From an uncultured Eubacteriales bacterium (lineage in GTDB: Bacteria; Bacillota; Clostridia; Christensenellales; CAG-138): DNA of 64,000 bases. The notes under the pieces were generated by a model. The model was not told the origin of the DNA and did not search any database. It worked only from the letters and a program-made list of their open reading frames with translations. Shown here piece after piece: positions 34,157 to 42,920 of this stretch (positions within the stretch are counted from its first letter, which is position 1; every line of letters begins with the position of its first letter). The DNA is taken from positions 1 through 64,000 of the forward strand of contig UREK01000010.1 of NCBI GenBank assembly GCA_900546845.1, given 5' to 3'. The translations under genes and the position numbers were made by a program.

Positions 34157-35995
34157 CTATGCCACGTCGTGCTCGTATTGCAGCTTGTACAGCTTGTAAT
34201 AGATGCCGCCCTGGCTGAGCAGTTCCTGGTGGTTCCCCTCCTCCATGATGCGGCCCTTGTGCATGACGATGATCTTGTCCGCGTTCTGGATGGTGGAAAG
34301 CCGGTGGGCGACGATGATGGTCGTCCTGCCCTCCATGAGCTTGCCGAGGGCGTCTTGGATCAGCGCTTCCGTTTCTGTATCGATGTTGGCGGTCGCCTCG
34401 TCGAGGATCAGCACGGAGGGCTTGAACGCAAGCGTCCGTGCGAAGGAGAGAAGCTGCCTCTGCCCGGCGGAAAACGCCGCGCCGCGCTCGATCACCTCAT
34501 GCGAATAACCGCCCGGCAGGCGGGAAATGAACCCAGCCGCGTTCACCGTTTCGGCCGCGGAAACGATCTCCTCATCCGTGATGGCCGTTTCGTTCAGGCG
34601 GATGTTGTCCCGCACGTTGCCGGTGAAGAGGAACACATCCTGCAGCATCTGGCCGATGTTGCGGCGGAGATCCTCCAGGCGGATCTTGCGGATGTCGATG
34701 CCATCGATGAGGATGGCGCCCTTCTGGATGTCGTAATACCGACAGATCAGGTTTTGGATCGTCGTCTTGCCCGCGCCCGTCGCGCCCACGAAGGCGACCC
34801 GCTGGCCGGGCTCCACGGTGAAGGAAACGTCCTGCAGCACCCATTCTTCACCCCGGTACGCAAACCAGACGTTTCTGAACTCGATCTTGCCGCGGAACGT
34901 ATCCACGCTGACGGCATCCGGTTCGTTGACGATCTGCGGCTCCGTATCGAGCAGCCAGAAGATGCGCTCCGCGCACGCGTTTGCAGATTGGACGGTATTG
35001 AACTGCTCCGCGAGCTCCTGGATAGGCTGGAAGAACTTGTTGATATAGCGCTGGAACACGACGAGCGTGCCGATGGTAACAAGGCCGTCGAGCGCCATGT
35101 TGCCGCCCACAAAGAGGAGGATCGCAAGCGCCGCGATGTTCATCACGTAGGAAACCGGGCTGTACAGCGCAAATGTGATGAGCTGCTTCATGTTGATCTT
35201 GCGCAGCTCCTCCGTGCGGTTCTCGAAATCCTCCTTCACGTCGTTTTCCGCTGTGAATACCTGCACCACTTTCATGCCGGAAACGTGCTCCGCCACAAAG
35301 CCGTTAAGCTCGGAGATCTTCGCGCGCATCGTCCGGTAGATCTTGCGCGTGGCGCTGCGGAACACGAACGTCGCAACCGTGATGAGCGGGATGACGATGA
35401 AGATATAGAGCGAAAGCTTCACATTCTGCGAAAGCATCACCGCGATGACGCCCACGAGCACGAAGCAGCTTTTGAGGATGTTCACGATCACGCTTGTGAA
35501 CATCTCGTTCACGGTTTCACAATCGTTCGTGACGCGGGTTACAAGCCGGCCGATCGGGTTGTCGTTGAAGAAGCCGACGTGCAGCTTCATCATGTGCGAG
35601 AAGATGTCGTTGCGCAGGTTGTAGATGATCTTCTGGCTTACCATGGCAAGGATCGCCGCCTGCGCATAGGTGAGGCCCATGACGATAAGCACCGTCGCAA
35701 GATAGATGAGGCCAAGGCGCACCACGCCCGCAAGATCCGCCGCGCGCAGCTCCTTAAGCTGCGCGATGGAAAAGCCCTCGCTGCTGACCTGCTCATATTT
35801 GGAGACGAAGTTGTCCACCGCGTCGCCCAAGATCTGCGGCTGGTACAGTTCCAGCACCACAAGGATGAGGATGATCGCAAGCGCCAGCGCGAACCACCCC
35901 GCGTAGGGCTTTGCATACCGCAGCAGCCTGCGGTTGGGGGACGCCTTCTTCCCAGCGGGCTTTGCCCGCTTTGCGTTTTCTGTTTTCCTGCTCAC
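34157..35995 (-). CDS. Heterodimeric ABC exporter subunit (YheH-like)
   Basis: A 612-residue half-transporter: a Lys/Arg-rich N-terminus, six transmembrane helices (about 30-330) and a C-terminal ATPase with Walker A GATGAGKTT, signature FSAGQRQLLS, Walker B VLILDEATANID and switch IIVAHRLSTI. The catalytic Glu is present, but the signature deviates from LSGGQ. Its start overlaps the stop of the partner gene (ATGA). Such pairs (YheI/YheH, TM287/288, BmrCD) export drugs or lipids; no substrate can be assigned. Confidence 0.92.
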   Translation of the reverse strand: MSRKTENAKRAKPAGKKASPNRRLLRYAKPYAGWFALALAIILILVVLELYQPQILGDAVDNFVSKYEQVSSEGFSIAQLKELRAADLAGVVRLGLIYLATVLIVMGLTYAQAAILAMVSQKIIYNLRNDIFSHMMKLHVGFFNDNPIGRLVTRVTNDCETVNEMFTSVIVNILKSCFVLVGVIAVMLSQNVKLSLYIFIVIPLITVATFVFRSATRKIYRTMRAKISELNGFVAEHVSGMKVVQVFTAENDVKEDFENRTEELRKINMKQLITFALYSPVSYVMNIAALAILLFVGGNMALDGLVTIGTLVVFQRYINKFFQPIQELAEQFNTVQSANACAERIFWLLDTEPQIVNEPDAVSVDTFRGKIEFRNVWFAYRGEEWVLQDVSFTVEPGQRVAFVGATGAGKTTIQNLICRYYDIQKGAILIDGIDIRKIRLEDLRRNIGQMLQDVFLFTGNVRDNIRLNETAITDEEIVSAAETVNAAGFISRLPGGYSHEVIERGAAFSAGQRQLLSFARTLAFKPSVLILDEATANIDTETEALIQDALGKLMEGRTTIIVAHRLSTIQNADKIIVMHKGRIMEEGNHQELLSQGGIYYKLYKLQYEHDVA

Positions 35996-37788
35996 AGCGC
36001 ATACTCCTCCTTCTTCATTTTTTCCAGGAGCTGCCTGTGGTAAAGGTCCGCGTACATGCCGCCAAGCGCGACAAGCTCCTCGTGGTTGCCCATTTCGGTG
36101 ATCGTGCCGCCGGAAAGGACGATGATCTTGTCCGCATGCTGCAAGGTGGAGATGCGGTGCGCGATGATGATGTTTGTCTTGCCCGCGCGCAGCGTATGCA
36201 GGTTGCGGAGGATCTGCTCCTCGGTATCCGTATCCACGGCGGAGACGGCGTCGTCCAGGATCAGGATCTCCGGATCGAGGATCAGCGCCCGCGCGATGGC
36301 GATGCGCTGCTTCTGCCCGCCGGAAAGGGACACGCCGCGTTCGCCGACCATGGTCTCATAGCCGTCCGCAAAGTCCATGATATTCTCATGTACGCAGGCC
36401 GCCTTCGCCGCGGCGATGATCTCCTCCTCCGTCTTGCTGTGGTCGCCAAAGGCGATGTTGTTCTTCACCGTGTCCGAGAAGAGGAAATTATCCTGCATCA
36501 CATAGCCGGTCGCACGGCGCAGGGTGTTGAGCGAAACGCTGTGGATCTCCCGCCCGCCGATGTAGATCATATCCCGTCCGGGGTCGTCCACGCGCAAAAG
36601 CAGGTTCGCAAGCGTTGTTTTGCCCGCGCCTGTGCGGCCGACGACGCCGAGCGTCTCCCCGCGCTTTACGAGGAAGGAAACGTCATGCAGCACGTCCTTT
36701 TCCGTGCCGGGATAGCGGAAGGTGAGGTTCTCCACGCGGATGTCGCCGGAGAGCGGCTCCTCTTTCCCGGCGGGGATCAGATCCGGGATGTCCGATTCCG
36801 TATGCAGCACAGCCTCCACGCGTTTGAGCGAGGCAGAGCCGCGGGTGACAACGTTGATGATCCTGCCGATGGAAGCGATCGGCCACACCAGCATGTTCAA
36901 GTATTGAATGAACGCAGAGAAGTCGCCCACGCTGATCTCCCCGAGGATAGCGATATAGCCGCCGTACGCGATGGCAATCGCCATCGCGCAGCCCGCGATC
37001 ATATTCATGAACGGGAACATAAACGCCTGCACCTTCGCGTCACGGATGTTTGCTGTGCGGGATTCCATGTTTACCGTCTCAAACGCAAGGCATTCCTTTT
37101 GCTCCTGTACGAAGGCCTTGATGACCTTCACGCCGTTGAGCTTCTCCTGCACAAAATCGGCCACCTTGGAAAACGCCTCCTGGCGACGGGTAAACCGCTT
37201 GTGCATTTCCCGGCCGACAAACGTGCTCACCACGGCGACGAGGCTCATCGGCAAAATGGCCACGATGCTCAGCCGCAGGTCGATCTCAAAGATCATCTTT
37301 GCCATCGTGGCAAGGCCGATCGCAAGCGCGTCAAGCCCCATCATGATGGTGACGGCAAACGTCATGCGCACAGCCTCGATGTCGTTTGTCATGTATGCCA
37401 TGATCTCGCCTGCCTTATGCTCATGGAAATATGAGGCGGGCAGCGTATTCAAATGGGAAAAGAGATCGTTGCGCATGTCGCGCTCGATCTTGCGCGCCGC
37501 GCCAAAGATGCAATAGCGCCAGGCGATGCGCCCGGCGAGCACGATGAGCGCGATCGCCGCCATCGTCAGAACCGCAGTAACAAAGCCGGACTGCGCAATG
37601 GTATTTGTTTCAATGCCGTCGATCACGTTGCCGACGATGATCGGCACCTCGGTCTGCGCCAAGTCGATCAGGATCAGCACCGCCATGCCGATGAGGTAGC
37701 TCCACTTGTACTTCCGGATAAATCGCCGCGCATATGGGCTTCGGAGGATATCCATGATGCCTGCCTTGCGCGCCTTCTTTTTCCCCAT
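35992..37788 (-). CDS. Heterodimeric ABC exporter subunit (YheI-like), degenerate Walker B
   Basis: A 598-residue half-transporter with a six-helix membrane domain and a C-terminal ATPase: Walker A GRTGAGKTT, canonical signature LSGGQKQRIA, Walker B ILILDDAVSAVD and switch IIIAHRISTL. Asp replaces the catalytic Glu after Walker B. With the partner's altered signature, this makes one of the two ATP sites degenerate, the hallmark of heterodimeric exporters. The start at 37788 is preceded by AAGGAG; an upstream in-frame ATG has no good site. Confidence 0.93.
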   Translation of the reverse strand: MGKKKARKAGIMDILRSPYARRFIRKYKWSYLIGMAVLILIDLAQTEVPIIVGNVIDGIETNTIAQSGFVTAVLTMAAIALIVLAGRIAWRYCIFGAARKIERDMRNDLFSHLNTLPASYFHEHKAGEIMAYMTNDIEAVRMTFAVTIMMGLDALAIGLATMAKMIFEIDLRLSIVAILPMSLVAVVSTFVGREMHKRFTRRQEAFSKVADFVQEKLNGVKVIKAFVQEQKECLAFETVNMESRTANIRDAKVQAFMFPFMNMIAGCAMAIAIAYGGYIAILGEISVGDFSAFIQYLNMLVWPIASIGRIINVVTRGSASLKRVEAVLHTESDIPDLIPAGKEEPLSGDIRVENLTFRYPGTEKDVLHDVSFLVKRGETLGVVGRTGAGKTTLANLLLRVDDPGRDMIYIGGREIHSVSLNTLRRATGYVMQDNFLFSDTVKNNIAFGDHSKTEEEIIAAAKAACVHENIMDFADGYETMVGERGVSLSGGQKQRIAIARALILDPEILILDDAVSAVDTDTEEQILRNLHTLRAGKTNIIIAHRISTLQHADKIIVLSGGTITEMGNHEELVALGGMYADLYHRQLLEKMKKEEYAL

Positions 37789-38061
37789 GCTCTTCTCCTT
37801 CGTGATCTGTCGAAATAGATCAAAACTCAAAACATCTCAATTCTAGCACTTGAAGCAGGCTTTATGTCAAGCCCTGCAACGGTTCGAAATGCAACCTGTT
37901 TGGTATTATATCGTATCTTGACGAAAAATTGAACCTGTGCGCAGTAACATTAACTTCGCCTTAACGCCTCCGGCGGCCTCTCTCCATTCGTTTGCAAAAC
38001 GTGGTATTTGCCGCGCCAAATAGCCATAAATATAGGCAGAAACAGGAAGGAGCGCCAGGCA

Positions 38062-38625
38062 ATGCAAAACCGTGTCCGATTCAGCGAGGTTACGAAGGCA
38101 TATCTATGCCGGTATTATGAGATCCTTGACGAAATGGTCCAAGGCATGACGCAGGCGAGGCTGACCGAAAGCATTTCCGGCAGCTTCATTGTTCAGATGA
38201 TCCCGCACCACCGGGCGGCGATCGAAATGTCACGCAACCTTTTGCAGTACACCACCTGCGTCCCGCTTCAGGACATCGCCGCGAACATCATCTCCTCCCA
38301 GACGAAAAGCATCGAGGCCCTGCAGCGCGTGGACCCGCAATGCGCCCTCGTACAAAACCAACCGCAGGACGTCTGCCTTTACCAGCGGAAGCTGCAGTCC
38401 ATCCTGGGAACAATGTTCCATGAGATGCGGGAAGCCCCTGCCGACAACCGCCTCAACGCCGATTTCATCCGAGAGATGATCCCGCACCATGAAGGGGCGG
38501 TCCGCATGTCCGAAAATGCGCTGCGCTACCCGATCTGCCCGGAGCTCGTCCCGATTTTGCAGGCGATCATCACCTCCCAAAAGGCTGGGATCTGCAAGAT
38601 GGAGCGCCTGCTCAAGCGGATGTGA
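38062..38625 (+). CDS. DUF305 protein with two MIPHH motifs
   Basis: A 187-residue protein built of two similar halves, each with the DUF305 motif: MIPHHRAAIEMS (about 55-66) and MIPHHEGAVRMS (about 142-153). DUF305 proteins have a ferritin-like helical fold in which Met and His cluster, and some are linked to copper. No signal peptide is visible, so it should be cytoplasmic, unlike many exported members. ATG 38062 is preceded by AAGGAG at 10 bases; an ATG 54 bases upstream has no site. Confidence 0.85.
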   Translation: MQNRVRFSEVTKAYLCRYYEILDEMVQGMTQARLTESISGSFIVQMIPHHRAAIEMSRNLLQYTTCVPLQDIAANIISSQTKSIEALQRVDPQCALVQNQPQDVCLYQRKLQSILGTMFHEMREAPADNRLNADFIREMIPHHEGAVRMSENALRYPICPELVPILQAIITSQKAGICKMERLLKRM

Positions 38626-38636
38626 GCGCATTTCAG

Positions 38637-38827
38637 GCTGTCGCTAAAGTGGCACCTGCCACTTTAGCGAGGTTTGCACTTCGCGCTTGCGCCGCCCGCG
38701 CGGCGAGCGCTTCGCGTAAAGAAAGCCTTGCAACGCAAGGCTTTTCGCTCGCACCGCACAGTTTCGCTGCTCGCGATCAAAAGTCAAGGGCTGCGGCCCC
38801 TGACAATCCCGGGAAGACTTTTTCGAC
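38637..38827 (-). repeat. MITE-like ~190-bp repeat, copy C
   Basis: Reverse orientation. It starts 11 bases after the DUF305 stop. The terminal stem is CGCTAAAGTGGCA/TGCCACTTTAGCG, again with paired changes relative to the other copies. Its other end is TTTTTCGACA. Confidence 0.8.
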
Positions 38828-38839
38828 ACGCTGCGACGC

Positions 38840-38867
38840 ATGCGGGCAGCCTTTCGGCTGCCCGCAT
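38840..38867. terminator. Hairpin between repeat C and the grd operon end
   Basis: ATGCGGGCAGCC-TTTC-GGCTGCCCGCAT, a perfect 12-bp stem, 16 bases after the last grd-operon gene. No T-run follows on either strand. Confidence 0.5.
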
Positions 38868-38883
38868 GGTCCGCAATTCCAAT

Positions 38884-39177
38884 TTAATTCAGGAACACTT
38901 CCTTCGCCGTTTCCGGCAGGAAATAGCCCTTCATGTCGTATTTGTTGTAAGTGCTGTATTCGGAGAGCACGCGCCCGCCAAGCGAATAGCTGCGGATGAA
39001 GCGCTTTCCGTCCACGCTCGTCCAATTTTCCGCATCCCAGCTTAGGTAGCCGTCCTCATCGGTCTGCTTTGCGTCGAACACAAGGTCGACCTGGCGGTTT
39101 TCTTTGGCGACGAGGTCGGTCAGTTCCGCTGTAGTCAAGTCGCGTTCGCATTTCTCTATCTTGTCAAAGACCTTCAT
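38884..39177 (-). CDS. Unknown 97-aa protein at the end of the grd operon
   Basis: A 97-residue, charged, soluble protein that I do not recognise. It begins MKVFDKIEKCERDLTTAELT and is rich in Asp/Glu/Lys and aromatic residues (SWDAENWTS, YNKYDMKGYF). AGGGAG precedes the start. It begins only 13 bases after grdD and reads in the same direction, so it is probably translated from the glycine reductase transcript. It could assist assembly or be a passenger. No signal peptide or membrane segment. Confidence 0.7.
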   Translation of the reverse strand: MKVFDKIEKCERDLTTAELTDLVAKENRQVDLVFDAKQTDEDGYLSWDAENWTSVDGKRFIRSYSLGGRVLSEYSTYNKYDMKGYFLPETAKEVFLN

Positions 39178-39190
39178 CCTTCCGCTCCCT

Positions 39191-40342
39191 TCAGCCCACG
39201 TAGCCCGCCTGGCGGAGGATCTCCAGCGCCTTCCCGTGGTTCGCCTCGCTCATCATCACGAGCGGGCCGGTGCAGCCCATGCCGGTTTCCGCGTAGATGC
39301 CCGCTTTCCAAAGCGCCTTCGCCGCATCCTCAAGATCCATCACCTCGATGCCCGCAATGGACGCCGTGCAGGGCTCCGCCGGCGGGGCCTTCACTTCTTC
39401 CTCCGCCGCAGCGGGTTTCTGCGCCGCCTTGCGCGCCGCGAGGATTTTGCTGAGACCCGCCTGCTCCGCCTTGGCGAATTCCGCCCTGGCCTTCTCAAAC
39501 ACCTTGCCGCGCACGAGCTCCGCCGCATATTGCAGCGCGTTTGCGATGAGCGGCGCGCCGGAAGCCCGGGAGATGATGAGGATCAGCTTTTCATATCCCT
39601 GACCGATGCCGGGGCCATAGCCATAGCCCGTCGCCTCAAAGCTGCCGCCGGTCGTGTAGGCCGAAAGCATTTTGATGAGCACGTTGCCCGTAAGAGAATC
39701 GGTTACGAGTACATCCGGCGTACCCTGGAGCACATCGTTGCCACGCAGCACCGCGCCGCCGTCCGCCCGGGCGGAGCTTGCCCAGCGGAATTCGTAGCCC
39801 CCTTCCTTCAACTGGTTGAGCGCCATTTCCGCCTGCCGCGCGCCGTCCACGTTCAGGATGCCGACCGTGGGGTCTGCGACGCCGCAGGCCTTTGCAGCGA
39901 TGATGCCGTCCACCGCGTTCAGAATCATGCCCTCGATGCGGTCGCCGCTCGAAGTGCCCGTGGTGTTTGCGATGAACATCTCCCGCCCGCGTGCCGGGGT
40001 TACCGCCCGGCCAACGGTCGAAACGCCGATCGGGAACGGGAAGTGCATCGTGACTGCGCCGTCCACCGCGCCGGATTCGACCATCTGCTCCATCTTCTTG
40101 TGGCCTTCCTCCTCGTTTGCGACGGGTACCGTCGTCACGCCCTCGGCGGTAAGCGTGCCGATGTAATATACATCTACGCCCCGCGCCGCGGCCATTTTGG
40201 CGGCGGCCATCGCGTTTTCCTCGCCGTGCTCGCTGCCCATGCCCGTGAGGGCGATCTTTGGCCTCGCGGCGAAGGAACCCGTCTCCAGCCCTTCCGCCAT
40301 CCTGAGGAAGGATTGCGCAATGATTGTTTCCACGTTTGCCAT
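39191..40342 (-). CDS. grdD: Glycine reductase component C, subunit alpha
   Basis: A 383-residue GrdD homologue (fatty-acid/phospholipid synthesis PlsX-like fold). With GrdC it cleaves the Se-carboxymethyl/thioester intermediate with phosphate to release acetyl phosphate, which yields ATP. Landmarks: GMGSEHGEENAMAAAKMA, a conserved GTSSGDRIEGMILNAVDG and a C-terminal GIYAETGMGCTGP with the conserved Cys. ATG 40342 is used; a GTG three codons upstream has a poor site. The Ala/Glu-rich linker near 300-330 is low-complexity. Confidence 0.93.
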   Translation of the reverse strand: MANVETIIAQSFLRMAEGLETGSFAARPKIALTGMGSEHGEENAMAAAKMAAARGVDVYYIGTLTAEGVTTVPVANEEEGHKKMEQMVESGAVDGAVTMHFPFPIGVSTVGRAVTPARGREMFIANTTGTSSGDRIEGMILNAVDGIIAAKACGVADPTVGILNVDGARQAEMALNQLKEGGYEFRWASSARADGGAVLRGNDVLQGTPDVLVTDSLTGNVLIKMLSAYTTGGSFEATGYGYGPGIGQGYEKLILIISRASGAPLIANALQYAAELVRGKVFEKARAEFAKAEQAGLSKILAARKAAQKPAAAEEEVKAPPAEPCTASIAGIEVMDLEDAAKALWKAGIYAETGMGCTGPLVMMSEANHGKALEILRQAGYVG

Positions 40343-40356
40343 ACCGCGCACCTGCC

Positions 40357-41898
40357 TTATTCGGCCTGGCCCATCAGGGTAGCCGCGAATTCGCGCATCG
40401 CCTTTGCGATCAGCTTCTTGACCTCTTCTTCGCTCACGCCAGCCTCGGCGGGCGCGGCGCCCTCGTTCGCCTCGATCACAAAGGATACGCCGTCAAACAG
40501 GTTCGTCATGCGGCCGAGGAACAGCGAGCCCTTGCCAATAATCATCACGCGCTTGATCTTGCCGGCAAGGATGTCATTGCGCGCAAAGCCGATGTATGGT
40601 ACGCCGGAGGGAATGTGGCCCTGTGTCGGCGCCCAGCCGGTGAGGCCATGCTCCTCGGTGAACTTTGCAAGGTCCTTCTTTTCAATGTCCCCGCGCTTCA
40701 CCGCAAGCGCAGCGATCATCTTGTAGTTGGCAAGCGGCACGTCTCCCGCGCCCGCAGGCTTTGTGATGTCCGGATTCTGCATTTCGGGGGAGAATTTGTC
40801 CACATCCGTGACTTTAAGGCCCGCGCGCGCCAGCGGCTCGGTCACAAGGCTGCCGATGACGGCCTGCGGCGCAGAACCGGTGCCAACCGTGTGGCGGCCA
40901 AGGATGCTGAGGTTGATGGCCGGGCTCACGCCGTCGTCCTCACTGAGGATCACGGCAAAGCCGCCGATCATGTCCTCCAGGATGGGGAGGCCCTTCTTCA
41001 CATGATCCTTGCCGTTCATGCCGAGCTTTGCGGTGCAGCCGCCTGCCGTGACGGCAACGGTCTTATACGCACCCGCCGCGACAAGCGCCGCTGCCTCTAC
41101 CAGCGCATGCGCAGGGCCCGCGCAGAAGCCGCGCGTGTCGGAGCCGGTCGCATTGCCAAGGCCTGCGATCTCCGCAGCGCTCTTGGCAAAGTTGCCGCCG
41201 CCGCGCTGGTTCATGTCGCCGCAGGCTTCCTCAGAGCAATCGATCACGTATTCGACCGCGCCCTTTTCAACGCCCGCGTTCTTCACCGCGCTCAGCAGCG
41301 CCAGCACGGAGGAAGCCTTGGAAACAAGGTTCTCGTGCATCACGTGCGCGGAAAGGTTCGCGTCGATGTCGTGCGCGCGGTTCACACAGCCCACGAGCAC
41401 GCCGTTATGGTACAGGCCTTCGGAGTGCTCCTCCGCCACAAGCCGGGCGACCTCCGCCGCGTCCACACCCTCGCCCACGCGCGCAAGGATCGTTTCATCC
41501 ATGAGCGGGTTCGCTGCAAGCGCAGCCTTATGTGCGGCGACAAACGCAGCATCGAGCTTCACAAGGTCAAACACGTCGCAGGCCTGCATGAGCAGCAGGA
41601 ACTCCTCCTGTGGCATGATCTGGCCAAACTGGCCAAAGCGGCTCGTCTCCGGGCACTTCTTGTCATGCCAGGGCTGCGGCACGGCCGCAAGTTCATCCGG
41701 CGTGACGTTGCCGATGTACACCTGGTTGGGGTAGTAGGAGAGCGTATCCTCAAAGCTGCGGATATGCTCCGGCAGTTCCTTTAAATATTCGCTTTCCGGG
41801 TTGACCACGCGCTCCGTGGTCTGCGTAGTGCCGTTGTGGATCACCATGTCCGGCGTATGGACGAGGATGTAGCCCGCGCCCTTGATGATGCTTTTCAT
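40357..41898 (-). CDS. grdC: Glycine reductase component C, subunit beta
   Basis: A 513-residue GrdC homologue, related to FabH-type ketoacyl synthases. It begins MKSIIKGAGYILVHTPDM and contains DCSEEACGDMNQRGGGN and KNAGVEKGAVEYVIDC, the region of the acyl-enzyme Cys. It receives the carboxymethyl group from selenoprotein A as an acetyl thioester. GGAG precedes the start at 9 bases, and grdD follows after 14 bases. Standard family length. Confidence 0.94.
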   Translation of the reverse strand: MKSIIKGAGYILVHTPDMVIHNGTTQTTERVVNPESEYLKELPEHIRSFEDTLSYYPNQVYIGNVTPDELAAVPQPWHDKKCPETSRFGQFGQIMPQEEFLLLMQACDVFDLVKLDAAFVAAHKAALAANPLMDETILARVGEGVDAAEVARLVAEEHSEGLYHNGVLVGCVNRAHDIDANLSAHVMHENLVSKASSVLALLSAVKNAGVEKGAVEYVIDCSEEACGDMNQRGGGNFAKSAAEIAGLGNATGSDTRGFCAGPAHALVEAAALVAAGAYKTVAVTAGGCTAKLGMNGKDHVKKGLPILEDMIGGFAVILSEDDGVSPAINLSILGRHTVGTGSAPQAVIGSLVTEPLARAGLKVTDVDKFSPEMQNPDITKPAGAGDVPLANYKMIAALAVKRGDIEKKDLAKFTEEHGLTGWAPTQGHIPSGVPYIGFARNDILAGKIKRVMIIGKGSLFLGRMTNLFDGVSFVIEANEGAAPAEAGVSEEEVKKLIAKAMREFAATLMGQAE

Positions 41899-41983
41899 AT
41901 CAATAAACTCCGTCCTTTCAGCAATGATTGTTCCGTTTTTGCGTTTCCGCTCCGCGCGGCCGGAAGATGTGCTTTTACAGGTT

Positions 41984-42009
41984 GGGGCGGCGGCATCCGC
42001 CGCCGCCCC
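41984..42009 (-). other. Intercistronic hairpin between grdA and grdC
   Basis: GGGGCGGCGGC-ATCC-GCCGCCGCCCC-type stem of about 11 bp, without a T-run, in the 127-base gap after grdA. It may stabilise the upstream grdA message or attenuate grdC. Confidence 0.6.
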
Positions 42010-42025
42010 CTGCGTGTCCGCAGCC

Positions 42026-42496
42026 TTAATACTTGCAGTATTGCTCGCGGATGCTGGTCATCTCGTTGACGATGTCGTCAACATCGAGAACCATCTCCAT
42101 CATCTCGACCTGCTCGCTGTACACGTCAGGATCGAACTCTGCCTTGATTTCAGGCTCGCACACGTGATACACCCTGAGTCCCAACTGGACTCCTGTCAAC
42201 GGACCGGCGTAAGTCGGGTCACCATTGGTGACCGTCTCCGCAGCGAGGCCAGCGGCTTCGCCTTCCGCAGCGCCCAAGAGAACGACGACGTTCTCGGGGC
42301 CGTACTGCTCGGCAAACCCTTTGACCCGCTTCTGGTTTTCCAGATCCATTGCACCAGCGGACGTTCAGACAAAGCACTCCGTTGAGGAAAACACGACCTC
42401 GGCGCCCGCGCTCTTAGCGCAAAGCTCGATGGCCTGCCCGGGAATGCCGTCCCGGTCACCGATCACGATGACCTTCTTGCCAGCTAAAATGCCCAT
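42026..42496 (-). CDS. grdA: Glycine reductase selenoprotein A
   Basis: A 156-residue selenoprotein. Translating from ATG 42496 (AAGGAGG seven bases upstream) gives MGILAGKKVIVIGDRDGIPG and then CFVU at residues 41-44, where U is the in-frame UGA at 42367-42365. The CxxU redox pair carries the carboxymethyl group from component B to component C and is reduced by the thioredoxin system. The downstream part begins TSAGAMDLENQKR, a family hallmark. Automated callers often report only the part after the UGA. Full length matches GrdA. Confidence 0.97.
42343..42367 (-). other. Selenocysteine UGA and SECIS hairpin of grdA
   Basis: The UGA (42367-42365) is followed at once by TCC-GC-TGGT-GC-AAT-GGA, a small stem-loop with a G/U-containing apex at the distance seen in bacterial SECIS elements. 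SelB and tRNA-Sec are encoded in the same window. Confidence 0.75.
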
Positions 42497-42580
42497 GCCA
42501 CATCCTCCTTTTCCTGTATTATAGAAAGCCCTCCGGCTTGCTACCGTTTCGCCGCGCCCATGAAGCCGGGCGCGTTCCGG

Positions 42581-42898
42581 TCAAATGTGTTTCTGGATCA
42601 TCGCCTCGACGTTTTCCGGCGTGGCGTCATCCTTCACCAGGGAGTCAATCATCTCGCCGTTCTCGTAAATCGCGATCACGGGGAGGCCGAGCACCTTCTG
42701 GCTGATGGCCAGGCGGCGCGCCTTGGTGGTGTTGAGCGCGCAGAACTTCATCTGCTCGCCGTATTTTTCCGCATACGCATGCACGTGCGGCATCAGCGCG
42801 GCGCAGGGCACGCAGCCGTCGCCATAGAAATCCACAAGCACCTTGCCGGATGCCTGAAGCACCTCGGGTTCAAACGTCGTCTTATCAACTTCCAGCAT
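42581..42898 (-). CDS. trxA: Thioredoxin of the glycine reductase system
   Basis: A 105-residue thioredoxin with the active site GDGCVPC (Cys29, Cys32) in place of the usual WCGPC, as found in thioredoxins of glycine-reductase organisms. It re-reduces GrdA using electrons from TrxB. AAGGAGGG precedes the start. It lies between trxB and grdA in the operon. Confidence 0.95.
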   Translation of the reverse strand: MLEVDKTTFEPEVLQASGKVLVDFYGDGCVPCAALMPHVHAYAEKYGEQMKFCALNTTKARRLAISQKVLGLPVIAIYENGEMIDSLVKDDATPENVEAMIQKHI

Positions 42899-42920
42899 TG
42901 TTAAGCCCTCCTTTTGTACT

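Noticed and set aside
42361..42369. In-frame TGA in grdA read as a truncation
   Set aside because: The CFVU context, SECIS-like hairpin and presence of selA, selB, selD and tRNA-Sec show it encodes selenocysteine. The same applies to the TGA in grdB at 44196-44198.
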